The notes: a model not told the origin generated them from the letters alone. A stretch of 64,000 nucleotides of DNA from AC-32 sp963704005 (GCA_963704005.1 CAVPGJ010000001.1:310001-374000), one strand, 5' to 3'; shown: positions 20,801 through 29,645, numbered from the stretch's first letter. Numbers and translations are program-made.

Positions 20801-21658
20801 GAGCCCCTCGAGCGCCGCGGTCACCTCCTCCACACCGCGCTCGGCCAACAGGGCGTCGATCGCGCCGGCGTGGACGAAGCCGATCGACGCCTGGCGATGC
20901 TCGGCCTCGCTCTCGCCGCCCTCGAGGTGCACGCGCACCGGTCGGGGGATGCAGGCCTCGATGCCCAGATGCTCCAGCGGCGGCAGCGGCGCCGGCTCGG
21001 TGGCGGCGCCGGGCGCCTGCTCGAGCAGGCGCCCGCCGTGCTTCGCCTCGCCGAACAGCGCCTGCGGAAGCGCGGCCGCCGTCTCCTCGCTGACGAGGAT
21101 CTCGCCCGCCTCGGCGCCGGCCTCCATCGCGACGGTTCTCGTCACGCCGGGCCCGGTCAGCAGCAGCTCGCGGTGCGACTCGCCGACCAGGAAGAAGTCG
21201 TAGGCGTCGCCGTGGACGCCGACGTGCATCTTCAGCGTCACCGGCCCGGCCGAGGTCTGCGGCGGCCCCAGCTCCTGCAGCGCGTCGCGCATGCCGTATG
21301 CCGCCTCGCAGGCGCGGGCGGCGTGCCCGTCGCCGGAGAAGAAGAGCAGCAGCGCGTCGCCGCCGAACTTGAGCAGGCCGCCACCGAAGGCGTACGCCAC
21401 GTCGAGCAGGCGCGCGAAGACGCCGTTCATCACCTGGACGACCTCCTCGGCACCGCGCTTGCCCTCCTGCGCCAGGCGCTCGGACATGGCGGTGAACCCC
21501 GAGATGTCGACGAAGGCGAGCGAGCCCTCCAGCCGGCGGTGCCGTGCCTCCGGCGCCTCGCGCAGCCAGTCGACGACCACGCGCGGCACGAACGGCGTCA
21601 GGTCGACCGGCGACCGAGCGGTTTCGGGAACCGCCATCAGTGGCGCGCTGCTTTGCAT
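17831..21658 (-). CDS. Soluble-adenylate-cyclase-like regulator: two cyclase domains, AAA ATPase, TPR
   Basis: A 1275-residue cytosolic regulator. Residues about 45-200 are a class III cyclase domain (LAFVDISGFTAMSERL with metal Asp 51, then LKFGGDALLLFF). Residues about 270-440 are a second, diverged cyclase homology domain (RTYTILGKTAALAARLMA). Next comes an AAA/NB-ARC-like ATPase with Walker A GEPGLGKSRL near residue 465 and Walker-B-like TLLVVEDAHWMDEASSELL. The last 450 residues are TPR-like helices (YEGRWQEALELYERSKALRE). The order cyclase-cyclase-ATPase-TPR is that of mammalian soluble adenylate cyclase (ADCY10) and its bacterial relatives. The second domain has lost obvious catalytic residues, fitting a heterodimer-like pair. 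ATG 21658 has AGAGGGA 6 nt upstream. Divergent from the giant secreted protein. Confidence 0.87.
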   Translation of the reverse strand: MQSSAPLMAVPETARSPVDLTPFVPRVVVDWLREAPEARHRRLEGSLAFVDISGFTAMSERLAQEGKRGAEEVVQVMNGVFARLLDVAYAFGGGLLKFGGDALLLFFSGDGHAARACEAAYGMRDALQELGPPQTSAGPVTLKMHVGVHGDAYDFFLVGESHRELLLTGPGVTRTVAMEAGAEAGEILVSEETAAALPQALFGEAKHGGRLLEQAPGAATEPAPLPPLEHLGIEACIPRPVRVHLEGGESEAEHRQASIGFVHAGAIDALLAERGVEEVTAALEGLIVSAQRVADEHGVTFLETDIDSDGAKIVLVAGAPQTAGEDEERLLRTLIGIAGSQSELPLRIGASRGRVFAGEVGAPFRRTYTILGKTAALAARLMARAEPGQLLTTGDLLERCRSAFETVELEPFPLKGIEGPVTAFDVRGVAGAGETGRGQRLPFVGRERELTIVSAALGPVRMGFGNIVELIGEPGLGKSRLVEELQARAPDLRTLTASCEEYEASTPYFAFRGVLGSVLGLSANGSAPAELRGRIEALDPELLPWLPLLALPLDLHVEPTREVDELQPAFRRARLHGVVESLLTKLLDGPTLLVVEDAHWMDEASSELLRHLGGQVSSKPWLICVTRRPGEGGFSAAEGVPPIPAMTIHLQPLSADEARELVGTAAAEGLLQHEVSAITDRAGGNPLFLQELVVSSRAPEEEALPESVEAVVATRIDRLPPGDRALLRYAAVLGATFSADLVTEVLVDDPEASADSDEAWNRLAEFVERDPYTAGAFRFRHALFRDAAYEGLSYKRRGELHAKAGEAYERLELAGRGEFAELLSLHFFHAGDAAKAYRYSLAAGERAQEKFANVEAAAFFRRALEVAPELDLPAAELAPVWESLGDVSELAGLYADAEEAYGRARTLDEHPRLLLKEGIIRERFGRYPEALQWYNRGLRSLDSLPAGEQALMRSELGLAYAGVRVRQGEFVDAAGWCKQVVEEAAKDDNLPALAHAYYLMHLAYISNRSPERAALRGLALPIYEELGDLLGQANVLNNLGVDAYYEGRWQEALELYERSKALRERIGDVVGAATITNNIGEVKSDQGYLTTASEIAEEARSVFETAGHRNLLTHALSNLGRIAAREGRLEDSRTLLHKARELAEEISAGGLLVELEARLAERAVLAGETDGALAGADAALTAIEQSGGGSPQHAFVHRIRGYALMQRGDLDAAGEALRESLELARSSDETYELALALEALARLAELRGVDGTAEGKEAKALLARLGVVSTPAIPI

Positions 21659-21788
21659 CGGCGTCCCTCTCCACGTGTTCCCCGGCCTTGCGCGAAGGAG
21701 ATTGTCGCACGGTTGACAAACCAGGCGAACCGCGTCAGATTTGACGGTGGCTTCGACCGGAGCCATCGGACCGAGGGGGAGAGGGCTA
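21659..21788. promoter_or_regulatory. 130-nt divergent promoter region
   Basis: Lies between the cyclase regulator (leftward) and the giant secreted protein (rightward). TTGACAAACC at about 21713-21722 resembles a -35 element for the rightward gene, but a matching -10 is not obvious. Both genes must be driven from here, so co-regulation is plausible. Confidence 0.4.
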
Positions 21789-24700
21789 GTGAGCGCTGCG
21801 GCCCCGGGGCGAATCGGGATTCTTGTACGCCTGGCGTGCCTTGCCTGCCTGGGCGTGGGACTGCTCACGCTCGGTGGCTCGGTGGCCGGCGCGGAGAGCA
21901 ATATCCCGTCGACCGACTCGCTGACGCCGAACGCCTCGCTGACCCTCGGCGTCGGCACGTCGAGGACGCTCCACCCGACGCTCCACCTCGAGGCGCTGCC
22001 CCCGAAGGCGGACATCCTGCTCGCCTTCGACACGACCGGGAGCATGGGCGCCGCGATCGACGACGCCAAGAACGACGCCGACAGCCTCGCCGCCCAGATC
22101 GAGGACTCGATCCCCGGAGCGAAGTTCGCGATCGCCGACTTCAAGGACTACCCGAGCGTGGTCGACACGCAGGGCAACGCCGTGCCGGGCTACGGCGGCT
22201 TCCCCTTCGGCGGCGAGGGCGACTATCCGTGGAAGGTCGACCTGAACTTCAGCGACAACACCGGCGGCAGCGATTGCGGCGCGGAGATCACGCCGGTCCG
22301 GTGCTCACTGAACAGCCTGACCGCGGGCGGAGGCTCCGACGAGCCCGAGGCGTACAACCGGGCGTTCTTCGAGGCCTACAACGACACGAGCCTGAACTAC
22401 CAGAGCGGGGCTCCCCGGTTCATGATCGTCCTCGGCGACTCGCTTCCGCACGATGCGGGGCTCAGCGGCGAGTTCCCGACGGGCGCCTGCCCCGACATCG
22501 GGCCGACCGACCCAGGCCCGGATGCGGTCGAAGGCACGACCGACGACCTGCAGACAGCGGCGACGCTGCTGGCGCTCAAGGCGCACAACACCAACGTCTC
22601 CTTCGTCACCTACAACCAGGACTTGCCGAACGGGCCGCACCAGATCGGCGAGCTCTCCGTCGCAGGCTGCCAAGCCGCTCTGGCGGCGTCCACCGGCGGC
22701 AGCGAGGTCGTCCACGGCCAGACCGACTCGCTCTTGACGCAGATCGTCGGGCTGATCAACCAGGCAGCCCAGCACATCGACAGGATCACCTTCTCGGTCA
22801 CCAGCACGCAGGCGCCGGAGGGCGTGGAGTTCAACCCGTCGTCCTGGTTCAGCTTCAATCCGCCGCAGCCGTACGGGCCGACGGTTGCCCCGACGGACAT
22901 CTCCTTCGACGAGACGGTCAGCGTCCCCCGGGACGCGGCACACGGCACCTACCGGTTCGAGGTCCAGACTGTCGCCGACGGCGCCGATCGCGGCGCGCCC
23001 CAGGAGGTGACGGTCAACGTGACCGACACCGGCGTGAGCGCGCTGCAGATGACCTCCGACGAGACCTCGATCCCGGCCGGGATCAAGAGCGTGACGCTCG
23101 GAAACATTCCGATCTCACGGCTCGCGACGCTCCCCGCCGACCCGACCTCGAGCGGTCAGGCGGGCTCGACGGGCACCTCCGGCTCGATCGGCACCGCCGG
23201 CTCGATCGGCACTGCAGGCTCGATCGGCACCGCCGGCTCGATCGGCGCTGCAGGCTCCATAGGCACGGCAGGGTCGATCGGCTCTTCGGGCTCGATCGGC
23301 ACCGCCGGCTCGATCGGCACCGCCGGCTCGATCGGCGCGGTCGGCTCGATCACCGCCGGGAACATCGGCCTCGGCTCGATCGGCACCGCCGGCTCGATCG
23401 GCACGGCCGGCTCGATCGACACGATTCCGAACGGCGGCGCCGTGCTCGGCAAGGTCACACTCGACCAGCTGCCGCTGATCGGGACGACCTGGGCCGACAT
23501 CCTCCACGGCATCAGGGGTCTCGATACCCAGCCGCTGCAGGCGATCCCGTTCCTGCAGATGGCGACCGACACGGACCGGAGCACCGACGCCGGCAATCCG
23601 ACCGCGTGGGAGCGCCTGTCGGCCCTGCCGCTGAGCAAGGTGCCGTTCGTGACCTCGCTCTGGCGCAGCGCGCCGCTCGGGGCGCTGCTGCTCGGCAACA
23701 CGCCGCTCGACCAGATCCCGACGCCGCTGAAACCTGACGGGACGCAGTACCCCAGCTGGGATGCCGCGATCCTGGCCGGTGGCGGCAGTCTCGACGGCGT
23801 CGACACCTCGAAGAACACCGCCCTCGGCGTCGCGATCGCCGGCGAGCTCGGCACGCAGAACCTCGGCTCGATCTCGGTCGCCGCGATCGGCACCGCAGGC
23901 TCGATCGGCACGGCCGGCTCGATCGGAACCGTCGGCTCGATCGACGTCTCCACGATCGACCTGCGCTTCACTGCGCTCGGCACAGTGCCGCTGGACCACG
24001 TCAGCTCCGTTTCGACACTCGTGGATTGCAACTCGATCGACTGCACGGCCGGAAGCGGAAAGACGCTCGGCGACGCCTCGGCGGCCAACGCGATCAAGCC
24101 CAACGTGACGCTCACGACGCTTCTGTCGGACCTGCAGCCGCCGTACGACACGACGAGCGTCACGATCGGCCAGCTGATCCAGGCCATGCTCTCCGTCTCG
24201 GACTACCCCTGGGAGCAGCTCAGCATCCAGGGGCTCCAGGACGTCGCCGGCACGAACCAGAACGTCCACTACCACGTCGACTTCGATCTCGTCTGCTCGG
24301 TGGCCCACGGCTTCAGAGTCCACGTGAAGCTGCCGGACGGGTTCTTCCCGGTCGCCGGCTCTTCGACGTTCTCCTACGCGGGCGGCGCCGCGGTTGCCGC
24401 GGTGGATCCGGGCGGGCCTCCTGGCGACCCGACCTGGTCGAAGGTCCCGCCGGGGCCGTGCGACGAGTCCGGGGCCACCAGGCACGTCCGGCTCAACTTC
24501 CAGTCCTACGCCGGCCTGACGCTCGGGAGCAAGACGTCGAGCGTCGACGTGACGGCGAACGACAGCACCTACTCGGCGTCCAACCAGGCGCCGGTGCTCG
24601 TGACCCAGAACTGGGAGCCGAACGACGACCCGTCCACGGCGCCGACGATCGCCAAGGACACGCTCATCGTCGGGCACATCGCGACGGCAAACGACGTCGA

Positions 24701-27700
24701 CTTCTACGGCCTCCCGCTCGGCAGCCTCCCGCCCGGGAGCAAGGTGACCCTGTACCTGAAGGTGCCGGGCGACGGGACCGACCTCGACCTCGCGGTCAAC
24801 AAGCCCGCCGCGCCCGGCGTCCAGTCGAGCGGGACCTCCGGCTCGATCGGCACCTCGGGCTCGATCGGCACGGCCGGCTCGATCCCGATCGAGGACACGC
24901 CGGCGGGCGTCGACAACTCGACGGCGGCGCTGCAGCCGGACGCCCAGTCCGATCTCGGCGCGGCCGCGATTGGGGCCGCCGGCTCGATCGGCACGGCCGG
25001 CTCGATCGGCACCGCGGGGAGCATCTCCGCGAACCGCGGCGCGGTGAACGAGGTCACGCAGTTCGTGACGCACGGCGAGACCGGCGTGGCCGTGATCGGC
25101 GTCAGCGGTTACAACGGCGCCTTCAGCAACCAGCACTACGTCCTGCGCGTGAAGGTGACTCCGCCGCCGCCGCAGCTCCCGTGCGACCCGGTCACGGGCC
25201 TCAACACCGCGACGCCCGGCACCCTGCCGTCCGTCAACTCGCTGCCGACGAGCACGAAGGCGCTCTTCCTCGTCGACCGTCAGCGCATGGCCGGCCTCTA
25301 CGGCGCCGCGCGCACCGACGCGCTGCTGAACGGCGGCTCGTCGTCGCCGCTCAACCAGGTCGCGACGATGGAGAACGCCACCGTCCTGCAGGTCGACGGC
25401 AGCTCTGCCGTCCGCGCCGCGTACACCAGCTGGGACCAGAACCCCTGCAACCTCGAGAACGCCAACGCGGTCGTCCGCTCGATCAACGACCTCGTCGCGA
25501 CCTACCGAGCGCGGCTGCCGAACCTGAAGTTCGTCGTCCTGCTCGGCACGGATCAGGTCGAGCCGTCGTGGCGGCAGCAGGACCTGAGCGACAACGCTCC
25601 CGAGGTGGACGAGGCGAGCGACCTCGGCTTCACGACGCGCGGGATGACCAAGGGGAACGAGATCTACGCGACCGCCGCGCAGAACGCGATCCTGACCGAC
25701 GGCGCCTACGGTCACTTCACGCCGACGAACTGGCTCGGCCACGACATCCCGCTGGCGCAGATCAGCGTCTCGCGGATGGTGGAGACGCCGGAGGACATCA
25801 ACGGTCAGCTCTCGCAGTTCCTGTCGGTGAACGGGACGCTCACTCCGACCACCGCGCTGACGACCGGCGACTCGTTCTTCACCGACGGCGCGGCGGCCGC
25901 CGACTCGGCGCTCGCCGCCCAGTTCCCCGGGATCTCGCACACGTTCATGCAGCCGACGTTCGACAACAGCACTCCGCCGCTGGTGACCGGCTGGACGCAC
26001 GCCGACCTGCTCTCGAGCTTCTTCAACGCCTCGCCGGTACCGAGCATCGACGCGATCTGGGCGCACTACAGCCACTGGCTCGCGCAGCCCGCATTCCTGC
26101 CGACGATGTACTCGGTCGATGATTTCGGCACGACGGGCCAACTGAGGCCCAACACACTCAACGGCCGGCTGCTCTTCACCGTCGGCTGCCACGGCGGCCT
26201 GAACGTGCCCGACACGCTGCTGCGGCCGACGGACATCACGACGCTTGACGCCGATACCCAGCGGCGCTTCCTCGACTGGGCCCAGGCCTACGGCGCGGCG
26301 AGGGCCGCGGCCTACGTCGCCAACAGCGGCTTCGGCTACGGCGACACGGACACGAAGGACCTCTCCGAGCGGCTCTACGACCACTTCGCGAACAACCTCA
26401 ACTCCGGCGGGACGATCGGCGAGGAGTGGGTGCGCGCGCTGCACCAGTACTACTCGGAGCCCTCGAACTACGACGTCATCGACGAGAAGGTGATGATCGA
26501 GGCGAACATGTACGGCCTGCCCTTCTACGGCTTCTCCGGAACGCCGCAGAACCCGCCGCCGGCCGTCACGCCGCCGAGCCATGGGATCGAGGGCGGCGTC
26601 GACACCGCGCACCTGCCTGAGGTGACGGGCTTCAACATCGGCCAGTCGGATCCGCTGCACCCGACCCTGTTCGACGATCCCGCCAGGCCGGACGGCTCGA
26701 CCTTCACCCAGAACAGCGTGCCGTGGACGATGGGGACGCTGTCCGTCTTCTACCGGCCGGAGCAGCCGACGGTTTCTCGCGACGTGACGGTGCCCGGCAC
26801 CGTCGCGCACGGCGTCTGGGTGCGGAGCCTCACGACGCACACGCTGCAGGACGTCACCCCGTACAAGCCCTTCCCGCTCGTCCACTCGTCGGACGAGAAG
26901 CCGGCGCGCGACTTCCCGAACATCTACTTCCCCGCCACGTTCGCGACGGTCAACCGCGACGTCGTGTTCGGCGCCCAGCACGACACGGCGGTCGTCAACC
27001 TCGGGCGCTTCTTCCCGAACCAGACCGGCGACCTGTCCAAGGGGACCGAGCAGGTCATCGAGTCCACCGGGCTCGACATCGGCTACTCGACCTCGAGCGA
27101 CTACACGCCGCCGAGCATCCTGCAGACGGAGGCCGTGCAGACCGACGCGCATTCGTTCACCGCCTTCGTGCGCGCAGCAGACGAGTCAGGGCTGCACCGG
27201 GTCGGCGTCCTTTACCACGAGAGCGGAGAACCCACGTGGCACGTGCTCGAGCTGCAGCACGCGAGCGGCGATCTCTGGACGGGGACGATCACGACGGTCG
27301 GGACGGGCCCGATCCAGGTCGACTCCGAGGCGCAGGACAACGCCGCCAACGTCGGCTTCAGCTTCAACAAGGCCGTCAACTTCCAGTCGGTGCTGGCCGC
27401 AGAGGCGCCGGGGCCGTCGATCACGATCACCAAGCCGCTGCCGGGCGACGTCTACACCCTCAACCAGGACGTCCCCGCGCAGTTCACGTGCTCGAGCCCG
27501 GTCGGGATCGCCTCCTGCACCGGCGCAACCGACGGCGCGTCCGCCATCCAGGTCGGTGTGATCGGACTCGACTCCGTCGTGTCGAGCGGGGCGTCCTTCA
27601 TCGACAGCTTCGACTCGAGTAGCGGTTCCTACGGCCCGGGAACCAAGAGCAGCGCGGCGAGGCTGCTGAGCAACGGCGCCATCTCTCTCAGCGGGGCGGT

Positions 27701-28766
27701 GCAGGTGAACGGCAACCTGCGCTCGACCCGAAGCTCGGTCGCGCTCACCGGCGCCAGTCTCGTGAACGGAAACGTCACGGCGGGGACGACGATCTCGAAC
27801 GGCGGAACGATCACGGGCTCGGCCGTCCCGGGCACGCCCGCCTCGGTGCTCTCAGCGCCGCCGGCTCCGGCCTGTGGGCCGTTCAGCACGGCCGCCGGGA
27901 TTGCCGGGAGGTTCAGCTACAGCGCCTCGGCCGGTGATCTGACCGTGAGCGGGGCCAATACCGCAACGCTCGCCGCCGGGACCTACTGCTTCCACAACCT
28001 GACGCTCTCGGGAGGCTCGACACTCGGCGTCGGAGGGCCGGTGGCGATCCGACTCACCGGGCAGCTGACCGTCAGCGGTGCCAGCTTCCTCAATTCCAGC
28101 ACCAGCGCGGCGAACCTCCAGGTCTCCCTCGCGGGCACCGGCGGGGCAACGTTCTCCGGCGCCAGCCGCGGCTATCTGAACCTCTACGCCCCGACGGGCG
28201 GCGTGACGATCTCGGGTGCCTCGTCGCTGTACGGAGCAGTGCTCGGGAAGAGCCTGACGCTCTCGGGCGGCTCGGCCGTCCATCAGGACCTGCGGCTGGC
28301 AAGCCCGGGCAGCCCGCTCGACACGAGCTCGCCCGGGACGCACACGTTCACCGTCGCCGCCGAGGACCTGGCCGGAAACCTGAGCGTCAAGAGCGTCTCG
28401 TACACCGTCCAGTTCGTGTTCGGCGGCTTCCAGTCGCCGGTCAGCAACCCGCCGACACTGAACACGAACAAGGCGGGCTCGACGATTCCGCTCAAGTGGT
28501 CCCTCTACGACTCCGCCGGCAACGCCTACGCGAACCTCAACGCGCTGCAGTCGATCTCGTCGAAGCAGATCCGCTGCCCGAACGCCACCACCGATCCGGT
28601 CAACCCGCCGGACGTCCCGATCGGCACCAACGGCGTCGCCGGGATCACCGGTTCGAGCTTCCACTTCAACTGGGCGACGGACAAGCAGTGGGCGGGCACC
28701 TGCCGCCGGCTCTACATTCACCTGTCGGACGGCACGACGCCGTACGCCGACGTCCAGTTCAGCTAG
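21789..28766 (+). CDS. Giant secreted VWA / GSIGTA-repeat / gingipain-like (C25) protein with DUF7305-like and PxKF tail
   Basis: 2325 residues from GTG 21789, which has GGGGAGAGGG just upstream and leads into a signal peptide (LVRLACLACLGVGLLTLGG). Domain order: VWA domain about 76-330 with MIDAS DTTGSMG at 81; low-complexity GSIGTA hexapeptide blocks about 458-545, 695-720, 1015-1035 and 1060-1080; a pre-peptidase-C-like domain about 940-1010 (EPNDDPSTAPTI, VDFYGLPL); a Peptidase-C25-like domain about 1170-1600. In the last, AHYSHW (His 1426 or 1429) and FTVGCHGG (Cys 1467) sit where gingipain-type His/Cys dyads lie. A DUF7305-like beta-solenoid follows at about 1940-2175 (SLYGAVLGKSLTLSGGS), then a PxKF-type end (PLKWSLYDSAGNAY). 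No frame errors across 7 kb. Likely a surface or released protease or adhesin; the activity is inference. Confidence 0.8.
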   Translation: MSAAAPGRIGILVRLACLACLGVGLLTLGGSVAGAESNIPSTDSLTPNASLTLGVGTSRTLHPTLHLEALPPKADILLAFDTTGSMGAAIDDAKNDADSLAAQIEDSIPGAKFAIADFKDYPSVVDTQGNAVPGYGGFPFGGEGDYPWKVDLNFSDNTGGSDCGAEITPVRCSLNSLTAGGGSDEPEAYNRAFFEAYNDTSLNYQSGAPRFMIVLGDSLPHDAGLSGEFPTGACPDIGPTDPGPDAVEGTTDDLQTAATLLALKAHNTNVSFVTYNQDLPNGPHQIGELSVAGCQAALAASTGGSEVVHGQTDSLLTQIVGLINQAAQHIDRITFSVTSTQAPEGVEFNPSSWFSFNPPQPYGPTVAPTDISFDETVSVPRDAAHGTYRFEVQTVADGADRGAPQEVTVNVTDTGVSALQMTSDETSIPAGIKSVTLGNIPISRLATLPADPTSSGQAGSTGTSGSIGTAGSIGTAGSIGTAGSIGAAGSIGTAGSIGSSGSIGTAGSIGTAGSIGAVGSITAGNIGLGSIGTAGSIGTAGSIDTIPNGGAVLGKVTLDQLPLIGTTWADILHGIRGLDTQPLQAIPFLQMATDTDRSTDAGNPTAWERLSALPLSKVPFVTSLWRSAPLGALLLGNTPLDQIPTPLKPDGTQYPSWDAAILAGGGSLDGVDTSKNTALGVAIAGELGTQNLGSISVAAIGTAGSIGTAGSIGTVGSIDVSTIDLRFTALGTVPLDHVSSVSTLVDCNSIDCTAGSGKTLGDASAANAIKPNVTLTTLLSDLQPPYDTTSVTIGQLIQAMLSVSDYPWEQLSIQGLQDVAGTNQNVHYHVDFDLVCSVAHGFRVHVKLPDGFFPVAGSSTFSYAGGAAVAAVDPGGPPGDPTWSKVPPGPCDESGATRHVRLNFQSYAGLTLGSKTSSVDVTANDSTYSASNQAPVLVTQNWEPNDDPSTAPTIAKDTLIVGHIATANDVDFYGLPLGSLPPGSKVTLYLKVPGDGTDLDLAVNKPAAPGVQSSGTSGSIGTSGSIGTAGSIPIEDTPAGVDNSTAALQPDAQSDLGAAAIGAAGSIGTAGSIGTAGSISANRGAVNEVTQFVTHGETGVAVIGVSGYNGAFSNQHYVLRVKVTPPPPQLPCDPVTGLNTATPGTLPSVNSLPTSTKALFLVDRQRMAGLYGAARTDALLNGGSSSPLNQVATMENATVLQVDGSSAVRAAYTSWDQNPCNLENANAVVRSINDLVATYRARLPNLKFVVLLGTDQVEPSWRQQDLSDNAPEVDEASDLGFTTRGMTKGNEIYATAAQNAILTDGAYGHFTPTNWLGHDIPLAQISVSRMVETPEDINGQLSQFLSVNGTLTPTTALTTGDSFFTDGAAAADSALAAQFPGISHTFMQPTFDNSTPPLVTGWTHADLLSSFFNASPVPSIDAIWAHYSHWLAQPAFLPTMYSVDDFGTTGQLRPNTLNGRLLFTVGCHGGLNVPDTLLRPTDITTLDADTQRRFLDWAQAYGAARAAAYVANSGFGYGDTDTKDLSERLYDHFANNLNSGGTIGEEWVRALHQYYSEPSNYDVIDEKVMIEANMYGLPFYGFSGTPQNPPPAVTPPSHGIEGGVDTAHLPEVTGFNIGQSDPLHPTLFDDPARPDGSTFTQNSVPWTMGTLSVFYRPEQPTVSRDVTVPGTVAHGVWVRSLTTHTLQDVTPYKPFPLVHSSDEKPARDFPNIYFPATFATVNRDVVFGAQHDTAVVNLGRFFPNQTGDLSKGTEQVIESTGLDIGYSTSSDYTPPSILQTEAVQTDAHSFTAFVRAADESGLHRVGVLYHESGEPTWHVLELQHASGDLWTGTITTVGTGPIQVDSEAQDNAANVGFSFNKAVNFQSVLAAEAPGPSITITKPLPGDVYTLNQDVPAQFTCSSPVGIASCTGATDGASAIQVGVIGLDSVVSSGASFIDSFDSSSGSYGPGTKSSAARLLSNGAISLSGAVQVNGNLRSTRSSVALTGASLVNGNVTAGTTISNGGTITGSAVPGTPASVLSAPPAPACGPFSTAAGIAGRFSYSASAGDLTVSGANTATLAAGTYCFHNLTLSGGSTLGVGGPVAIRLTGQLTVSGASFLNSSTSAANLQVSLAGTGGATFSGASRGYLNLYAPTGGVTISGASSLYGAVLGKSLTLSGGSAVHQDLRLASPGSPLDTSSPGTHTFTVAAEDLAGNLSVKSVSYTVQFVFGGFQSPVSNPPTLNTNKAGSTIPLKWSLYDSAGNAYANLNALQSISSKQIRCPNATTDPVNPPDVPIGTNGVAGITGSSFHFNWATDKQWAGTCRRLYIHLSDGTTPYADVQFS
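23162..23420 (+). repeat. 18-bp tandem repeat encoding GSIGTA, block 1
   Basis: About fourteen in-frame units of GGCTCGATCGGCACCGCC with synonymous changes, coding Gly-Ser-Ile-Gly-Thr-Ala. Shorter blocks follow at about 23884-23945, 24832-24885 and 24967-25024 in the same gene. Coding, not CRISPR: no constant spacers. Confidence 0.9.
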
Positions 28767-29367
28767 GCAAGGCGGGCCAGATAGGGTCCCGGACCCAGGC
28801 GTCGAGGAGCTCGACCGCTGCGGCCAGCGCGGCCGCTTCCAGCGGGAGCGGTTCGGCGTAGGGAATCTGCTCGACGGCCGGCGCGGGGGGCCGGCCCGCG
28901 GCCGCGTCGAGGGCGTAGCGGACCGTCAGGCCGTGTGCGACGACGAGGATCGACGGCTCGGGCCGCTCGAGGATCGTGCGGTAGCTCTGGACGTAGCGGC
29001 GGACCGTCTCGACGCGGCTCTCGCCGCCGCCCGGGGCGGGGTCCTTCGGGCCGTGGGCGCGCGCCCACGCGCGATAGTCGCGCAGCGGGGCGCGCTCGAA
29101 CTCGCCGAAGCCGATGTCGTTCAGCCCGGGGAGGACGAGGCGGCGAACCTCGCGGCCGGCCAGGGCACGGTCGGCGGTGTCCTGCGTGCGCTCGAACTCG
29201 CTCGTCACGCAGAGGTCGAGCTCGGTGCCCGCGAGCAGCTTGCCGAGGCGCCGAGCCTGCGCTCGACCCTCAGTCGTCAGCCCGCAAGCATAGCTCGGGT
29301 CACCGTTCGTCAATCCACGGACCGAGAGCTCGCTCTCTCCATGGCGTGTAAGGACAACTCGCTCCAC
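28759..29367 (-). CDS. Histidine phosphatase family protein (phosphoglycerate-mutase-like)
   Basis: About 202 residues. The phosphohistidine motif VVLTRHGES opens the protein; the second catalytic His is in VVAHGLTVRYAL, and the arginine in TSEFERTQDTA matches the family's SxLxRAxxTA position. The central part (GFGEFERAPLRDYRAW) replaces the usual GxxEG element. The GTG at 29367 places the RHG motif at residue 9 as usual; a TTG 72 nt upstream is an alternative. The 3' end overlaps the giant gene by 8 nt (convergent). Substrate unknown: these enzymes range from phosphoglycerate mutases to alpha-ribazole and broad phosphatases. Confidence 0.85.
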   Translation of the reverse strand: MERVVLTRHGESELSVRGLTNGDPSYACGLTTEGRAQARRLGKLLAGTELDLCVTSEFERTQDTADRALAGREVRRLVLPGLNDIGFGEFERAPLRDYRAWARAHGPKDPAPGGGESRVETVRRYVQSYRTILERPEPSILVVAHGLTVRYALDAAAGRPPAPAVEQIPYAEPLPLEAAALAAAVELLDAWVRDPIWPALPS

Positions 29368-29431
29368 GGCGCGCCGATTCTCTCGTGGAACCCCCGATCG
29401 GGGGATGGCAAGGCGTTGACTCAACTCCGAA

Positions 29432-29574
29432 GATGACAACTACAGACAACGCGGGGTCGCTCCGACGTCTCGCCGCAGGGTCTCGGAAATGCTCGCCGCA
29501 AAGGCCACCGCGTACTTAGCCGAACGGCCCCCGCAAGGGGGCCGTTCCCGTTTCGGGCTACGCTACGAGCCGCC
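29432..29574 (+). other. Short gap with strong GNRA hairpin before tRNA-Gly
   Basis: The stretch has a possible 27-codon frame (ATG 29432 to TAG), which I do not trust as a gene. It contains an 11-bp perfect stem at 29522-29547 (GAACGGCCCCC, loop GCAA). The hairpin could terminate a short transcript or protect tRNA-Gly from read-through. Confidence 0.4.
29522..29547 (+). terminator. 11-bp stem with GCAA tetraloop
   Basis: GAACGGCCCCC-GCAA-GGGGGCCGTTC, followed by CCCGTTTC. A very stable intrinsic-terminator-like structure 28 nt before tRNA-Gly; weak U-tract. It is symmetric, so it could serve either strand. Confidence 0.6.
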
Positions 29575-29645
29575 GCGGGCGTAGCTCAATGGCAGAGCCC
29601 TAGCCTTCCAAGCTAGTCATGCGGGTTCGATTCCCGCCGCCCGCT
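29575..29645 (+). tRNA. tRNA-Gly (anticodon TCC)
   Basis: Acceptor GCGGGCG / CGCCCGC, T-arm GGGTTCGATTCCC, anticodon stem CTAGC/GCTAG around CTTCCAA, so TCC. CCA not encoded. Confidence 0.96.

Noticed and set aside
17759..23737. A 1992-codon open frame on the plus strand
   Set aside because: It is the shadow of the cyclase regulator on the opposite strand plus part of the giant gene in another frame. Its composition (Arg/Gly/Ala rich, few hydrophobic cores) is typical of antisense frames in GC-rich DNA.
23162..25024. CRISPR-like array
   Set aside because: The 18-bp units are contiguous or irregularly spaced, in frame, and encode GSIGTA. There are no unique spacers of constant length and no cas genes.
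23115..27152. A 1345-codon frame on the minus strand
   Set aside because: Mirror of the giant gene; Arg/Val-rich with no domain, and its starts lack ribosome sites.
28759..29439. Longer histidine phosphatase starting at TTG 29439
   Set aside because: The extra 24 residues precede the usual N-terminal RHG strand and have no family support; GTG 29367 fits the fold better.
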